From NCBI RefSeq assembly GCF_900105925.1, contig NZ_LT629791.1, positions 4,620,001 through 4,684,000 of the forward strand: a DNA stretch of 64,000 nt. Direction: 5' to 3'. A program made the position numbers and the translations under genes. Of the stretch, positions 52,025-59,390 are shown one piece after another; within the stretch, counting starts at the first letter, position 1, and each line of letters starts with the position of its first letter. This stretch comes from Jiangella alkaliphila. GTDB taxonomy: Bacteria; Actinomycetota; Actinomycetes; Jiangellales; Jiangellaceae. The notes below the pieces were generated by a model. That model had not been told where the DNA came from and did not search any database. It saw only the letters and a program-made list of their open reading frames with translations.

Positions 52025-52756
52025 GTGTCCGTCACCGAGATCGAGGCCCCGCCCTACGCCGGCCCGCTGCCGTCCGTCGGCACGGTCGCGAAGCTGATCG
52101 ACCACTCGCTGCTCCGGCCCGAGCTGACCAGGGACGACGTCCTTGCCGGGCTGGCGACGGCGGGGGAGTACGACACCGCGTCGGTGTGCGTGCGGCCGGC
52201 CGACGTCGCGCTGGCGGCCGCTGAGCTGCGGGGGAGCGGGGTCGTCGTCGGCACCGTCGTCGGCTTCCCGCACGGCAGTACGACCACTGCCGCGAAGGCG
52301 TCCGAGACGGCCGAGCTGGTGGCACACGGCGCGGGGGAGATCGACATGGTGATCGACATCGGGCGGCTGCGCGAGGGCGACGTCGCGTACGTCGAGGACC
52401 AGATCGCCGCCGTGGTCGCGGCCGCCGGCGGCCGGCCGGTGAAGGTCATCCTCGAGAACGTCTTTCTCACCGATGAACTGAAGATCACCGGTTGCCAGGC
52501 GGCGGAGCGGGCCGGCGCGGCGTACGTCAAGACCAGCACGGGGTTCGCCGCCGGCGGCGCCACCGCCGCGGACATCGCCCTCATGCGGCGCAGCGTGTCG
52601 CCGTCCGTCGGCGTGAAGGCGGCCGGCGGCGTGCGCACGCTCGACGCGCTGCTGGCGCTGCGCGACCTCGGCGCCACCCGGTTCGGCGCGACGACGACCG
52701 CGGCCATGCTCGACGACCTCCGGCGGCGGCTGACCGGCACCGCTGACGCGGGGTGA
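52025..52756 (+). CDS. deoC: deoxyribose-phosphate aldolase
   Basis: TIM-barrel aldolase of 243 aa that splits 2-deoxyribose-5-phosphate to glyceraldehyde-3-phosphate and acetaldehyde. The Schiff-base lysine is K169 in AYVKTSTGF; the second lysine is in VGVKAAGGVR; the catalytic Asp lies in AGEIDMVIDIG. The N-terminus IDHSLLRPELT is typical (often DHTLLKP). GTG start after GAAGGAG. It is controlled, by position, by the divergent GntR protein. Confidence 0.95.
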   Translation: MSVTEIEAPPYAGPLPSVGTVAKLIDHSLLRPELTRDDVLAGLATAGEYDTASVCVRPADVALAAAELRGSGVVVGTVVGFPHGSTTTAAKASETAELVAHGAGEIDMVIDIGRLREGDVAYVEDQIAAVVAAAGGRPVKVILENVFLTDELKITGCQAAERAGAAYVKTSTGFAAGGATAADIALMRRSVSPSVGVKAAGGVRTLDALLALRDLGATRFGATTTAAMLDDLRRRLTGTADAG

Positions 52757-52757
52757 C

Positions 52758-52802
52758 CGGTCAGGAATCGAGAAGCGCCGCCGAGCCGGGCGCGCCTAGC
52801 GT
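52758..52802 (+). promoter_or_regulatory. shared promoter element, copy 1 (VOC gene 1)
   Basis: CGGTCAGGAATCGAGAAGCG (52758-52777), 19 nt, then TAGCGT (52797-52802). The same 20-mer, the same 19-nt gap and the same TAGCGTGA occur before the second VOC gene at 55637-55681. TAGCGT fits a -10 (TANNNT) and lies 7 nt before ATG 52810, as in leaderless genes. The 20-mer covers where a -35 or activator would bind. Confidence 0.65.
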
Positions 52803-52809
52803 GACCGGC

Positions 52810-53220
52810 ATGGACCTCTCGATTCAGGCGAGCTTCCTGCCGCACGACGACCCGGAGACGGCGGTCGTCTTCTACCGCGACATCCTCGGCTTCGAGGTCC
52901 GCAACGACGTCGGCTACGAGGGCATGCGATGGATCACCGTCGGCCCCGTCGGCCAGCCTGGCACGTCGATCGTTCTCGAGCCACCGGCGGCCGACCCGGG
53001 CGTGACCGAACACGAGCGCCGTACCATCTCCGAGATGATGGCGAAGGGCAGCTATGCGGGAATCCTCCTGTCGACCCCCGACCTCGACGGCGTCTTCGGC
53101 CGCCTGGAGGCCAGTGGGGCGGAGATCGTCCAGGAACCCATGCAGCAGCAGTGGGGCGGCCGCGACTGCGCGGTCCGCGACCCCGCCGGGAACCTCATCC
53201 GCATCAGCGAACTGCGCTGA
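52810..53220 (+). CDS. VOC (glyoxalase-like) protein 1
   Basis: Protein of 136 aa with the vicinal-oxygen-chelate fold: SFLPHDDPETAVVFYRDILG, FEVRNDVGYEGMRWITVGP, and a C-terminal GGRDCAVRDPAGNLIRISE. Metal-ligand positions are not certain. ATG 52810 is chosen because a promoter -10 ends 7 nt before it; GTG 52753, overlapping the deoC stop, would give a 155-aa form. Proteins of this type include resistance enzymes and sensors of thiol-reactive compounds. It shares its promoter element with the VOC gene at 55716. Confidence 0.85.
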   Translation: MDLSIQASFLPHDDPETAVVFYRDILGFEVRNDVGYEGMRWITVGPVGQPGTSIVLEPPAADPGVTEHERRTISEMMAKGSYAGILLSTPDLDGVFGRLEASGAEIVQEPMQQQWGGRDCAVRDPAGNLIRISELR

Positions 53221-53253
53221 GCACGCCGGCCCACGTACACAGATGGAGACACC

Positions 53254-55617
53254 ATGACCGACGCGTCCACGCCGCACGCCGCCGACAGCCACGACCTCAT
53301 CCGGGTGCAGGGCGCGCGCGAGAACAACCTGCGCGACGTCAGCATCGAGATCCCGAAGCGCCGGCTGACGGTGTTCACCGGCGTGTCCGGCTCGGGCAAG
53401 AGCTCGCTGGTGTTCGAGACGATCGCGGCCGAGTCGCAGCGGATGATCAACGAGACGTACAGCGCCTTCCTGCAGGGCTTCATGCCGACGCTGTCCCGGC
53501 CCGACGTCGACCTGCTGGAGGGCCTGACGACGGCGATCATCGTCGACCAGGAGCGGCTGGGCGCGAACCCGCGCTCGACCGTCGGCACCGTCACCGACGC
53601 CAACGCCATGCTGCGCATCCTGTTCAGCCGGCTGGGGGAGCCGCAGATCGGGCCGCCGCCGGCGTTCTCGTTCAACGTCCCCGCCCGCAAGGCCAGCGGC
53701 GTCATGACATCGGCCACCGGGGAGAAGACCATCGTGCGCGACGCGATCTACCACGGTGGCATGTGCGCGCGGTGCGAGGGCCGCGGCAGCGTCTCCGACA
53801 TCGACCTCACCCAGCTCTACGACGACACCAAGTCGCTCAGCGAGGGGCCGTTCACGATCCCCGGCTACAACGCCGACGGCTGGAACGTCCGCATCTTCGC
53901 CGCCTCGGGGTTCTTCGACCCGGACAAGCCGATCAACCAGTACAGCGCGAAGGAGCTCGACGACCTTCTGCACAAGAAGGCGACGAAGATCAAGTTCGAG
54001 AACATGAACCTCACCTACGAGGGGCTAATCCCGCGGATCCAGAAGTCGTTCCTGTCCAAGGACGTCGACTCGCTGCAGCCGCACCTGCGCGCGTTCGTCG
54101 AGCGCGTCGCGACGTTCACCGCCTGTCCCGAGTGCGGCGGCACCCGGCTCAACGCGCCGGCGCTGTCCGCGCGGGTCAAGGGCATCAACATCGCCGAGGC
54201 GTGCGCGATGCAGATCACCGACCTCGCCGAGTGGATCCGCGGCCTCGACGAGCCGTCGGTGGCGCCGCTGCTGACGGCGCTGGGCGCCAACCTCGACTCG
54301 TTCGTCGAGCTTGGGCTCGGCTACCTCAGCCTCGTGCGGCCGTCCGGCACGCTGTCCGGCGGCGAGGCGCAGCGGATCAAGATGCTGCGCCACCTCGGGT
54401 CGTCGCTGACCGACGTCACGTACGTGTTCGACGAGCCCACCATCGGGCTGCACCCGCACGACATCCAGCGGATGAACGACCTGCTGCTGCGGCTGCGCGA
54501 CAAGGGCAACACGGTGCTCGTCGTCGAGCACAAGCCCGAGACGATCGTCGTCGCCGACCACGTCGTCGACCTCGGCCCCGGCGCGGGCTCCGGCGGTGGG
54601 GAAGTGGTCTTCGAGGGCACGGTCGACGACCTGCGCGGCACCGACACTGTCACCGGCCGGCACCTGGACGACCGCGCCGTGGTGAAGCCGTCCGTGCGTA
54701 CGCCGTCGGGCACCATGGAGGTCCGCGGCGCGTCGGCGCACAACCTGCAGGACGTCGACGTCGACATCCCGCTCGGCGTGCTGGTGGTCGTCACCGGCGT
54801 CGCGGGCTCGGGCAAGAGCTCGCTGATCCACGGCTCGGTGTCCAAGCGCGAGGGCGTCGTCGCCATCGACCAGAGCGCGATCAGGGGTTCCCGGCGCAGC
54901 AACCCGGCCACGTACTCCGGTCTGCTCGAGCCGATCCGCAAGGCGTTCGCCAAGGCCAACGGCGTCAAGCCGGCGCTGTTCAGCGCGAACTCCGAGGGCG
55001 CCTGCCCGGAGTGCAACGGCGCCGGCGTCATCTACACCGAGCTCGGTTTCATGGAGACGGTCTCGACGCCGTGCGAGGAGTGCGGCGGAAAGCGGTTCCA
55101 GGCTGCGGTGCTGGAGTACACGCTGGGCGGCCTGAACATCGCCGAGGTGCTGGACCTGCCGGTGGCCGAGGCGCACGCCTTCTTCGCCGACGGCGAGGGC
55201 AAGGTGCCCGCGGCGGCCGCGATCCTGTCCCGCCTCGAGGACGTCGGCCTCGGTTATGTCAACCTGGGCCAGCCGCTGACCACCCTGTCCGGGGGAGAAC
55301 GGCAGCGGCTCAAGCTGGCCAACCAGATGGGCGAGAAGGGCGACGTCTACGTCCTCGACGAGCCCACCAGCGGCCTGCACCTCGCCGACGTCGAGCAGCT
55401 GCTCGGGCTGCTGGACCGGCTGGTCGACTCGGGCAAGTCGGTGATCGTCATCGAGCACCACCAGGCGGTCATGGCGCACGGCGACTGGATCATCGACCTC
55501 GGCCCGGGCGCCGGCCACGACGGCGGTCAGATCGTCTTCGAGGGCACGCCGGCCGATCTCGTCGCGGCGCGGTCCACGCTGACCGGTGAGCACCTGGCCG
55601 ACTACGTGGGCGCCTGA
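53254..55617 (+). CDS. UvrA-like ABC protein (short UvrA paralogue)
   Basis: Soluble protein of 787 aa with two ABC ATPase modules in UvrA arrangement. Walker A motifs are GVSGSGKSS (about residue 44) and GVAGSGKSS (about 520); signatures are LSGGEAQR and LSGGERQR; Walker B motifs are YVFDEPT and YVLDEPT. Zinc-type pairs are CARCEGRG, CPECGGTR, CPECNGAG and CEECGGKR. At 787 aa it is about 160 residues shorter than housekeeping UvrA; the gap falls where the UvrB-binding domain should be. Such UvrA2/DrrC-like proteins give resistance to DNA-binding drugs in producers. It is flanked by two VOC genes. Confidence 0.9.
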   Translation: MTDASTPHAADSHDLIRVQGARENNLRDVSIEIPKRRLTVFTGVSGSGKSSLVFETIAAESQRMINETYSAFLQGFMPTLSRPDVDLLEGLTTAIIVDQERLGANPRSTVGTVTDANAMLRILFSRLGEPQIGPPPAFSFNVPARKASGVMTSATGEKTIVRDAIYHGGMCARCEGRGSVSDIDLTQLYDDTKSLSEGPFTIPGYNADGWNVRIFAASGFFDPDKPINQYSAKELDDLLHKKATKIKFENMNLTYEGLIPRIQKSFLSKDVDSLQPHLRAFVERVATFTACPECGGTRLNAPALSARVKGINIAEACAMQITDLAEWIRGLDEPSVAPLLTALGANLDSFVELGLGYLSLVRPSGTLSGGEAQRIKMLRHLGSSLTDVTYVFDEPTIGLHPHDIQRMNDLLLRLRDKGNTVLVVEHKPETIVVADHVVDLGPGAGSGGGEVVFEGTVDDLRGTDTVTGRHLDDRAVVKPSVRTPSGTMEVRGASAHNLQDVDVDIPLGVLVVVTGVAGSGKSSLIHGSVSKREGVVAIDQSAIRGSRRSNPATYSGLLEPIRKAFAKANGVKPALFSANSEGACPECNGAGVIYTELGFMETVSTPCEECGGKRFQAAVLEYTLGGLNIAEVLDLPVAEAHAFFADGEGKVPAAAAILSRLEDVGLGYVNLGQPLTTLSGGERQRLKLANQMGEKGDVYVLDEPTSGLHLADVEQLLGLLDRLVDSGKSVIVIEHHQAVMAHGDWIIDLGPGAGHDGGQIVFEGTPADLVAARSTLTGEHLADYVGA

Positions 55618-55636
55618 CGCCGGATCGGTCAGGGAT

Positions 55637-55681
55637 CGGTCAGGAATCGAGAAGCGGGCCCGTCTCCGGTCGCCGTAGCGT
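55637..55681 (+). promoter_or_regulatory. shared promoter element, copy 2 (VOC gene 2)
   Basis: The same 20-mer as at 52758, then 19 nt and TAGCGT (55676-55681). A partial extra copy (GATCGGTCAGG) precedes it. Here the VOC start lies 34 nt downstream with its own ribosome binding site (AAGGAG). Confidence 0.65.
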
Positions 55682-55715
55682 GATGGTGTAGCCACGAACC
55701 ACGAAGGAGAACATC

Positions 55716-56102
55716 ATGTCGCTGCAGGTCAGCGTGGTCATGCTGGGGGTCCAGGACTTCGACCGCGCCAAGAAGTTCTATGTGGAAGGCATGGGCGCGA
55801 CGCTCGACCAGGACCACCCGGGCTTCGCCCGGCTGGCGCTCGGTGACGGGTCGGCGCTGGCGCTGTACCACTGGGCGGCCGTCGCCAAGGACGCCGGTGT
55901 GCCCGCCGACGGGTCCGGCTTCCGCGGCTTCTCGCTGCACTACATCGCCGACACCCGCGAAGAGGTCGACACCGTCTTCCAGGCCGCCGAGGCCGCCGGC
56001 GCGACCATCCTCAAGCCGGCGACGCCCGCCGAATGGGGCGGCTACTCCGGCACGTTCAGCGATCCGGACGGCTACCTGTGGAAGGTCGCGACCAACGCCT
56101 GA
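55716..56102 (+). CDS. VOC (glyoxalase-like) protein 2
   Basis: Protein of 128 aa with a single VOC fold (VSVVMLGVQDFDRAKKFYVEG, FARLALGDGSALALYHW, GGYSGTFSDPDGYLWKVATN). The C-terminal DPDGYLWKVA is typical of bleomycin-resistance/glyoxalase relatives. The protein differs clearly from VOC protein 1, although both genes share the promoter element. A hairpin at 56124 follows its stop. Possible substrate: a small electrophile or drug; not proven. Confidence 0.87.
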   Translation: MSLQVSVVMLGVQDFDRAKKFYVEGMGATLDQDHPGFARLALGDGSALALYHWAAVAKDAGVPADGSGFRGFSLHYIADTREEVDTVFQAAEAAGATILKPATPAEWGGYSGTFSDPDGYLWKVATNA

Positions 56103-56123
56103 GCCGACGCGCTTGCTGATGCG

Positions 56124-56159
56124 GCATCGCCTCCTTACCATGAGGTAAGGAGGCGATGC
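56124..56159. promoter_or_regulatory. perfect 16-bp hairpin covering the antitoxin ribosome binding site
   Basis: GCATCGCCTCCTTACC (56124-56139), loop ATGA, and its exact complement (56144-56159). The right arm contains AAGGAGG, which is the ribosome binding site of the AbrB-type gene starting at 56163 or 56178. It may terminate the VOC transcript, block antitoxin translation when folded, and serve as the AbrB operator. Confidence 0.7.
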
Positions 56160-56162
56160 TGC

Positions 56163-56405
56163 GTGACGTCTGCGACCATGACGACCAAGGGGCAGATCAC
56201 GATTCCGAAGCAGATCCGGAAGGAGCTGGGACTGGTGCCAGGTGCGCGCGTGACGTTCACCCGCAACGAGGACGGCGACTACGTCCTCAGTCGGCGGGCT
56301 CGTAGCGTCACGGAGCTCAAGGGGCGGCTGCGGTACACCGGTGAGCCGAAGACGTTGGACGAGATGGACGCCGGCATCGCACGGGGCGCCACCGAGTCGC
56401 CATGA
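56163..56405 (+). CDS. AbrB/MazE-family antitoxin
   Basis: Protein of 80 aa. Residues 6-50 are a swapped-hairpin AbrB domain (MTTKGQITIPKQIRKELGLV, PGARVTFTRNEDGDYVLS). The C-terminal 30 residues (LKGRLRYTGEPKTLDEMDAG) are the likely toxin-binding tail. GTG 56163 or the internal ATG 56178 can be the start; GGAGG lies 9 nt before the first. Its stop overlaps the PIN toxin start (ATGA), the usual antitoxin-toxin order. Confidence 0.9.
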   Translation: MTSATMTTKGQITIPKQIRKELGLVPGARVTFTRNEDGDYVLSRRARSVTELKGRLRYTGEPKTLDEMDAGIARGATESP

Positions 56406-56797
56406 TGATCGGCGTCGACACCAACGTCCTGGTGCGCTACCTGACGCAGGACGACCCGGCTCAGGCGCCGATCGCCACCAAGGCGCTCGAGAGCCTGACC
56501 GTCCGGCGGCCCGGCTATCTGGGTGTCGTGACCCTGGTCGAGACCTCTTGGGTGCTGAGACACACCTACGGTTTCGACGCTCAGGACGTCACGAGCGCCC
56601 TGAGCGACCTCGTGAACGCCGACGAGTTCGTCGTCGAGAATCCGGCGGTGGTCGACCGGGCGCTGAAGGCAGCGTCCGGAGGCGCCGACTTCGCAGATGC
56701 CGTCATCGCCGAGACCGCACGCCAGGCGGGCTGTGAGCACACCGTGACGTTCGACCGACGGGCGGCGAAGGCCGTGGATATGCGGCTCCTAACGTAA
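56402..56797 (+). CDS. PIN-domain ribonuclease toxin (VapC-like)
   Basis: Toxin of 131 aa. PIN acidic residues are visible: D6 in GVDTNVLVRYL, Glu in TLVETSWVLR (about residue 47), Asp in GGADFADAVIAE (about 96-99), and Asp in TFDRRAAK (about 117). It probably cleaves RNA when free of the AbrB-type partner. The start overlaps the antitoxin stop. All catalytic positions look intact, so the pair is probably active. Confidence 0.92.
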   Translation: MMIGVDTNVLVRYLTQDDPAQAPIATKALESLTVRRPGYLGVVTLVETSWVLRHTYGFDAQDVTSALSDLVNADEFVVENPAVVDRALKAASGGADFADAVIAETARQAGCEHTVTFDRRAAKAVDMRLLT

Positions 56798-56887
56798 CGC
56801 CGATAATGCACATTATGTCAAGTAGTTGAGAGGCGAAGGCCGGAAGGGGTTGCGCCGGGCACTCCCCTCCGCGGATCGATCGGCCGA

Positions 56888-57406
56888 CTAGCATCCAGGT
56901 CCTGTGCAGATCGTCACCTTCATGCGCGACTCCAGTCGGTAGGTCCGGCCGCCCTCGGTGTACGTGATCTCCACACCGTCGATCCTTGACGTACCAAGTC
57001 GGCCGGGCCGCAAACCGACGACCAGGTCATGGCCGCCGCCGGCCGGGATGACCGCCCCCACCGCATCGACCCGCTGCCGCCAGGTGGGCGCATGGTTGGC
57101 CCAGTGTTCGTCGTCCGTCTCTGGCGGATACGGACCACCGATGAAGAATCGCCCCGGCACCACATGCGCCGCCTCCAGCGTGAGCCCGTCGGAGTTCAGC
57201 AGCCCCACGTGAGTGATCGTGACGGCCCGAGCTCCGTCGTTCGGCAGCATGTAACTGATGGTCACCGGGCCGCCGTCCCGAGATCGCTGGCCGACCTCGC
57301 CGGCAAGCCCGGCCAGCGGACCGTCCTCGACGACGCCGGCGGCGCAGAACGCCGCCACCGCCACGACGGCCGTCAGAACGATCGTTCGAGCCCACCTGAT
57401 CGGCAC
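56888..57406 (-). CDS. small exported or membrane-anchored protein, unknown
   Basis: Protein of 172 aa. Residues 8-26 are a hydrophobic segment (TIVLTAVVAVAAFCAAGVV), a signal peptide or anchor. The rest is beta-rich and outside the cell (VTISYMLPNDGARAVTITHV, GGGHDLVVGLRPGR, ITYTEGGRTYRLESRMKV), with a C-terminal pair of cysteines in CTGPGC. The fold resembles immunoglobulin-like domains found in actinobacterial membrane proteins, but I do not recognise the family. GTG start with GGGGGAGG 5 nt upstream. Confidence 0.75.
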   Translation of the reverse strand: MPIRWARTIVLTAVVAVAAFCAAGVVEDGPLAGLAGEVGQRSRDGGPVTISYMLPNDGARAVTITHVGLLNSDGLTLEAAHVVPGRFFIGGPYPPETDDEHWANHAPTWRQRVDAVGAVIPAGGGHDLVVGLRPGRLGTSRIDGVEITYTEGGRTYRLESRMKVTICTGPGC

Positions 57407-57460
57407 CGCTGCCTCCCCCGGATGTCACGTCAGCCTAGCGGCGCGCTGCATTGCGGGGAA

Positions 57461-57796
57461 CTACTCGAACGGGATCGCCTCGATGCGGCCCATGTTCTGC
57501 TCGCCCCAGTCCCCCAGCGGCGCCAGCGCGTCGTTGAGTGACCGGCCGAACTCGGTGAGCGAGTACTCGACCTTCGGCGGGACCTGCTGGAACACCTCGC
57601 GGTGCAGCAGCCCGGCCGTCTGCATCTCGCGCAGCTGCAGGATCAGCATGCGCTCGCTGATGGTGCCGACCGTCCGGCGCAGTTCGCCGAAGCGCAGCGG
57701 GCCGTCCTGGAGGGCGAACAGGATGAGGCCCTTCCACTTGCCGCCCATGACGGCGACTGCGGCGTCGAGTCCGCAGGTGAACGTCCGCCCGGCCAT
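57461..57796 (-). CDS. HxlR-family transcriptional regulator
   Basis: Winged-helix regulator of 111 aa: FTCGLDAAVAVMGGKWKGLI, then LQDGPLRFGELRRTVGTISE, MLILQLREMQTAGLLHREVF, and the wing PPKVEYSLTEFGRSL. One N-terminal cysteine (TCGLD) is at the place used by redox-sensing HxlR/YodB proteins. ATG 57796 has AAGGAGG 4 nt upstream. It is divergent from the imine-reductase-like gene and probably represses both. Confidence 0.92.
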   Translation of the reverse strand: MAGRTFTCGLDAAVAVMGGKWKGLILFALQDGPLRFGELRRTVGTISERMLILQLREMQTAGLLHREVFQQVPPKVEYSLTEFGRSLNDALAPLGDWGEQNMGRIEAIPFE

Positions 57797-57823
57797 CTGA
57801 CCTCCTTGCATACAAGGCTGTGG

Positions 57824-57846
57824 GTACCGAACAGAATTGTAGGTAC
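57824..57846. promoter_or_regulatory. candidate HxlR operator
   Basis: The 87-bp divergent gap contains GTACC-N13-GGTAC (57824-57846), with TGTGG outside each arm, and a smaller dyad CTTG-CATA-CAAG (57805-57816) next to the HxlR start. A -35/-10 pair for the oxidoreductase may be TTGTGG/CAGCAT (57847-57876). Confidence 0.45.
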
Positions 57847-57883
57847 TTGTGGATCCGTGGGTGCAACCCGCAGCATCGTGGGC

Positions 57884-58762
57884 ATGACACACCACGAACC
57901 CGCCGCGGTCACCGTCCTCGGTCTCGGCTCGATGGGCGCCGCGCTGGCCGGCGCGTTCCTCGCCGCCGGGCACCCGACGACGGTGTGGAACCGCACGCCG
58001 GAGAAGGCCGCGCCGCTGGTCGCCGCCGGCGCCCAGCACGCACGCACCGTCGACGCCGCCGTGGCGGCGAGCCCGCTCGTCGTCGCGTGCCTGACGGGGT
58101 ACGACGACACCCGCCGGATCCTCGAGCCCGCGACGGCGACGCTGGCCGGCCACACGCTGGTCACGCTCAACAGCGGCACGCCCGCCGACGCCAGCGAGCT
58201 CGCCGAATGGGCGGCAAGCAACGGCGTCCGCTTCCTCGACGGCGCGGTCAAGGACGTGCCGGAGGCGGTCGGCGGGCCCGGCACGCTGCTCTACTACGCC
58301 GGCGACGCGGAGGTCTTCGCCGAGCACGCGCCGACGCTGCGGGCACTCGGCGGCGACACCGTCCTGCTGGGCGGCGAGCCTGACCTCGCCAAGTTCTACG
58401 AGTCCGCGGTCGGCGCCACGCTGCTGCCCGCGCTGGTCGGCTTCTTCGCCGGCGCCGCCGCGGCCCGCACCCGCGGGATCGCCGCCGCCGACCTGGTCCC
58501 CTACGCCGTCCGCTGGCTGCAGATGATCGGTGAGATCGTGCCCGTCTTCGCCGCCGAGATCGACGCCCGCGACTACAGCGCCGGTGCGTCGTCGGTGAAC
58601 CTGTTCGTGGCCGGGGCCGACGTGGACCTCGAGTTCGCCCGCGAGGCGAAGGTCGACGACGCGTGGCTGCGACCGCTGCACGACCTGGTGCGCAAGGCCG
58701 CGGCCGCCGGTCACGGAGAGGACAGCATCGCCGCGCTCACCGAGGTGCTCCGGACCGCGTAG
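57884..58762 (+). CDS. NADP-dependent imine reductase-like oxidoreductase
   Basis: Protein of 292 aa of the beta-hydroxyacid-dehydrogenase superfamily. The dinucleotide loop is VTVLGLGSMGAALAGAFLAA, followed by VWNRTPEKA, whose Arg suits NADPH. The middle segment GGEPDLAKFYESAVGATLLP is like that of bacterial imine reductases, and the helical C-terminal half would form the dimer active site. It could reduce a cyclic imine; its natural substrate is unknown. ATG 57884 is used. The divergent HxlR gene suggests induction by a reactive compound. Confidence 0.85.
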   Translation: MTHHEPAAVTVLGLGSMGAALAGAFLAAGHPTTVWNRTPEKAAPLVAAGAQHARTVDAAVAASPLVVACLTGYDDTRRILEPATATLAGHTLVTLNSGTPADASELAEWAASNGVRFLDGAVKDVPEAVGGPGTLLYYAGDAEVFAEHAPTLRALGGDTVLLGGEPDLAKFYESAVGATLLPALVGFFAGAAAARTRGIAAADLVPYAVRWLQMIGEIVPVFAAEIDARDYSAGASSVNLFVAGADVDLEFAREAKVDDAWLRPLHDLVRKAAAAGHGEDSIAALTEVLRTA

Positions 58763-58776
58763 GCGCGTAGGCCCGC

Positions 58777-59295
58777 TCAGCCGAGCAGGTGCGCGACGGC
58801 GTCGTCGGTGCGGCCGGCGCCGTAGACGCGCAGCAGCTCGGCGATCTCCGGGTGGTCGGGCGCGACGCGGTCGGCGGCGGCGAGGTAGTCAGGCGCCGAC
58901 GCGACGCGGCGGAACAGGCTCTGGATCTGCTCGGCGGTCTCGCGCGTCGACGCGCGCCGGGTGGTCGCGCCGGTGAGCAACTCCCCCGGCCCGCCGGCCG
59001 CCTCGATCCGCGTGATGGCCTCGGCGACGGTCAGCCGCCCGGCCGCGACGGCATCGGTCGCCTCGACCATGACCCGCAGCCGCTCGACCGCCGACGGGTT
59101 GCCGAGCTTGATCCGCTGCCCGCTCACCAGCTGCGACAGCATGGGCGCGGAGATGCCGAGCAGCGCCGCCACCCTCCCCTGCGTCAGGCCCAGCGTCGCC
59201 CGGCAACGATCGACGACGGCGCCCAGCGGCTCGCCGTAGATCTCGCGCTGCGCCGCGCGACTGGCGTCGACGTCGGCCACGTGCCCTCCCACCAT
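58777..59295 (-). CDS. XRE-like helix-turn-helix regulator
   Basis: Protein of 172 aa. The helix-turn-helix is at about residues 25-70 (VVDRCRATLGLTQGRVAALL, GISAPMLSQLVSGQRIKLGN). The C-terminal 95 residues are helical and Ala-rich, with no known domain. ATG 59295 is chosen; the longer frame begins at 59331. It is divergent from the VWA gene pair (95 bp), and a TTTGCA/TGCAAA dyad lies between them, so it probably controls them. Confidence 0.83.
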   Translation of the reverse strand: MVGGHVADVDASRAAQREIYGEPLGAVVDRCRATLGLTQGRVAALLGISAPMLSQLVSGQRIKLGNPSAVERLRVMVEATDAVAAGRLTVAEAITRIEAAGGPGELLTGATTRRASTRETAEQIQSLFRRVASAPDYLAAADRVAPDHPEIAELLRVYGAGRTDDAVAHLLG

Positions 59296-59359
59296 TTGCA
59301 CCCGTAAAGCTGGAACCATGTTGACACGCACGCGTTCTTCGGTCCAGACTCGACCTGAG

Positions 59360-59373
59360 TTTGCAACTGCAAA
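59360..59373. promoter_or_regulatory. candidate XRE operator, TTTGCA-AC-TGCAAA
   Basis: A perfect 6-bp dyad with a 2-bp centre lies 18 bp before the first VWA gene start. A related half-site TTTGCA is at 59294-59299, over the start codon of the XRE gene. Typical of an autoregulated XRE repressor covering a divergent promoter. Confidence 0.5.
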
Positions 59374-59390
59374 TCGGCTCGGGAGTGAGT

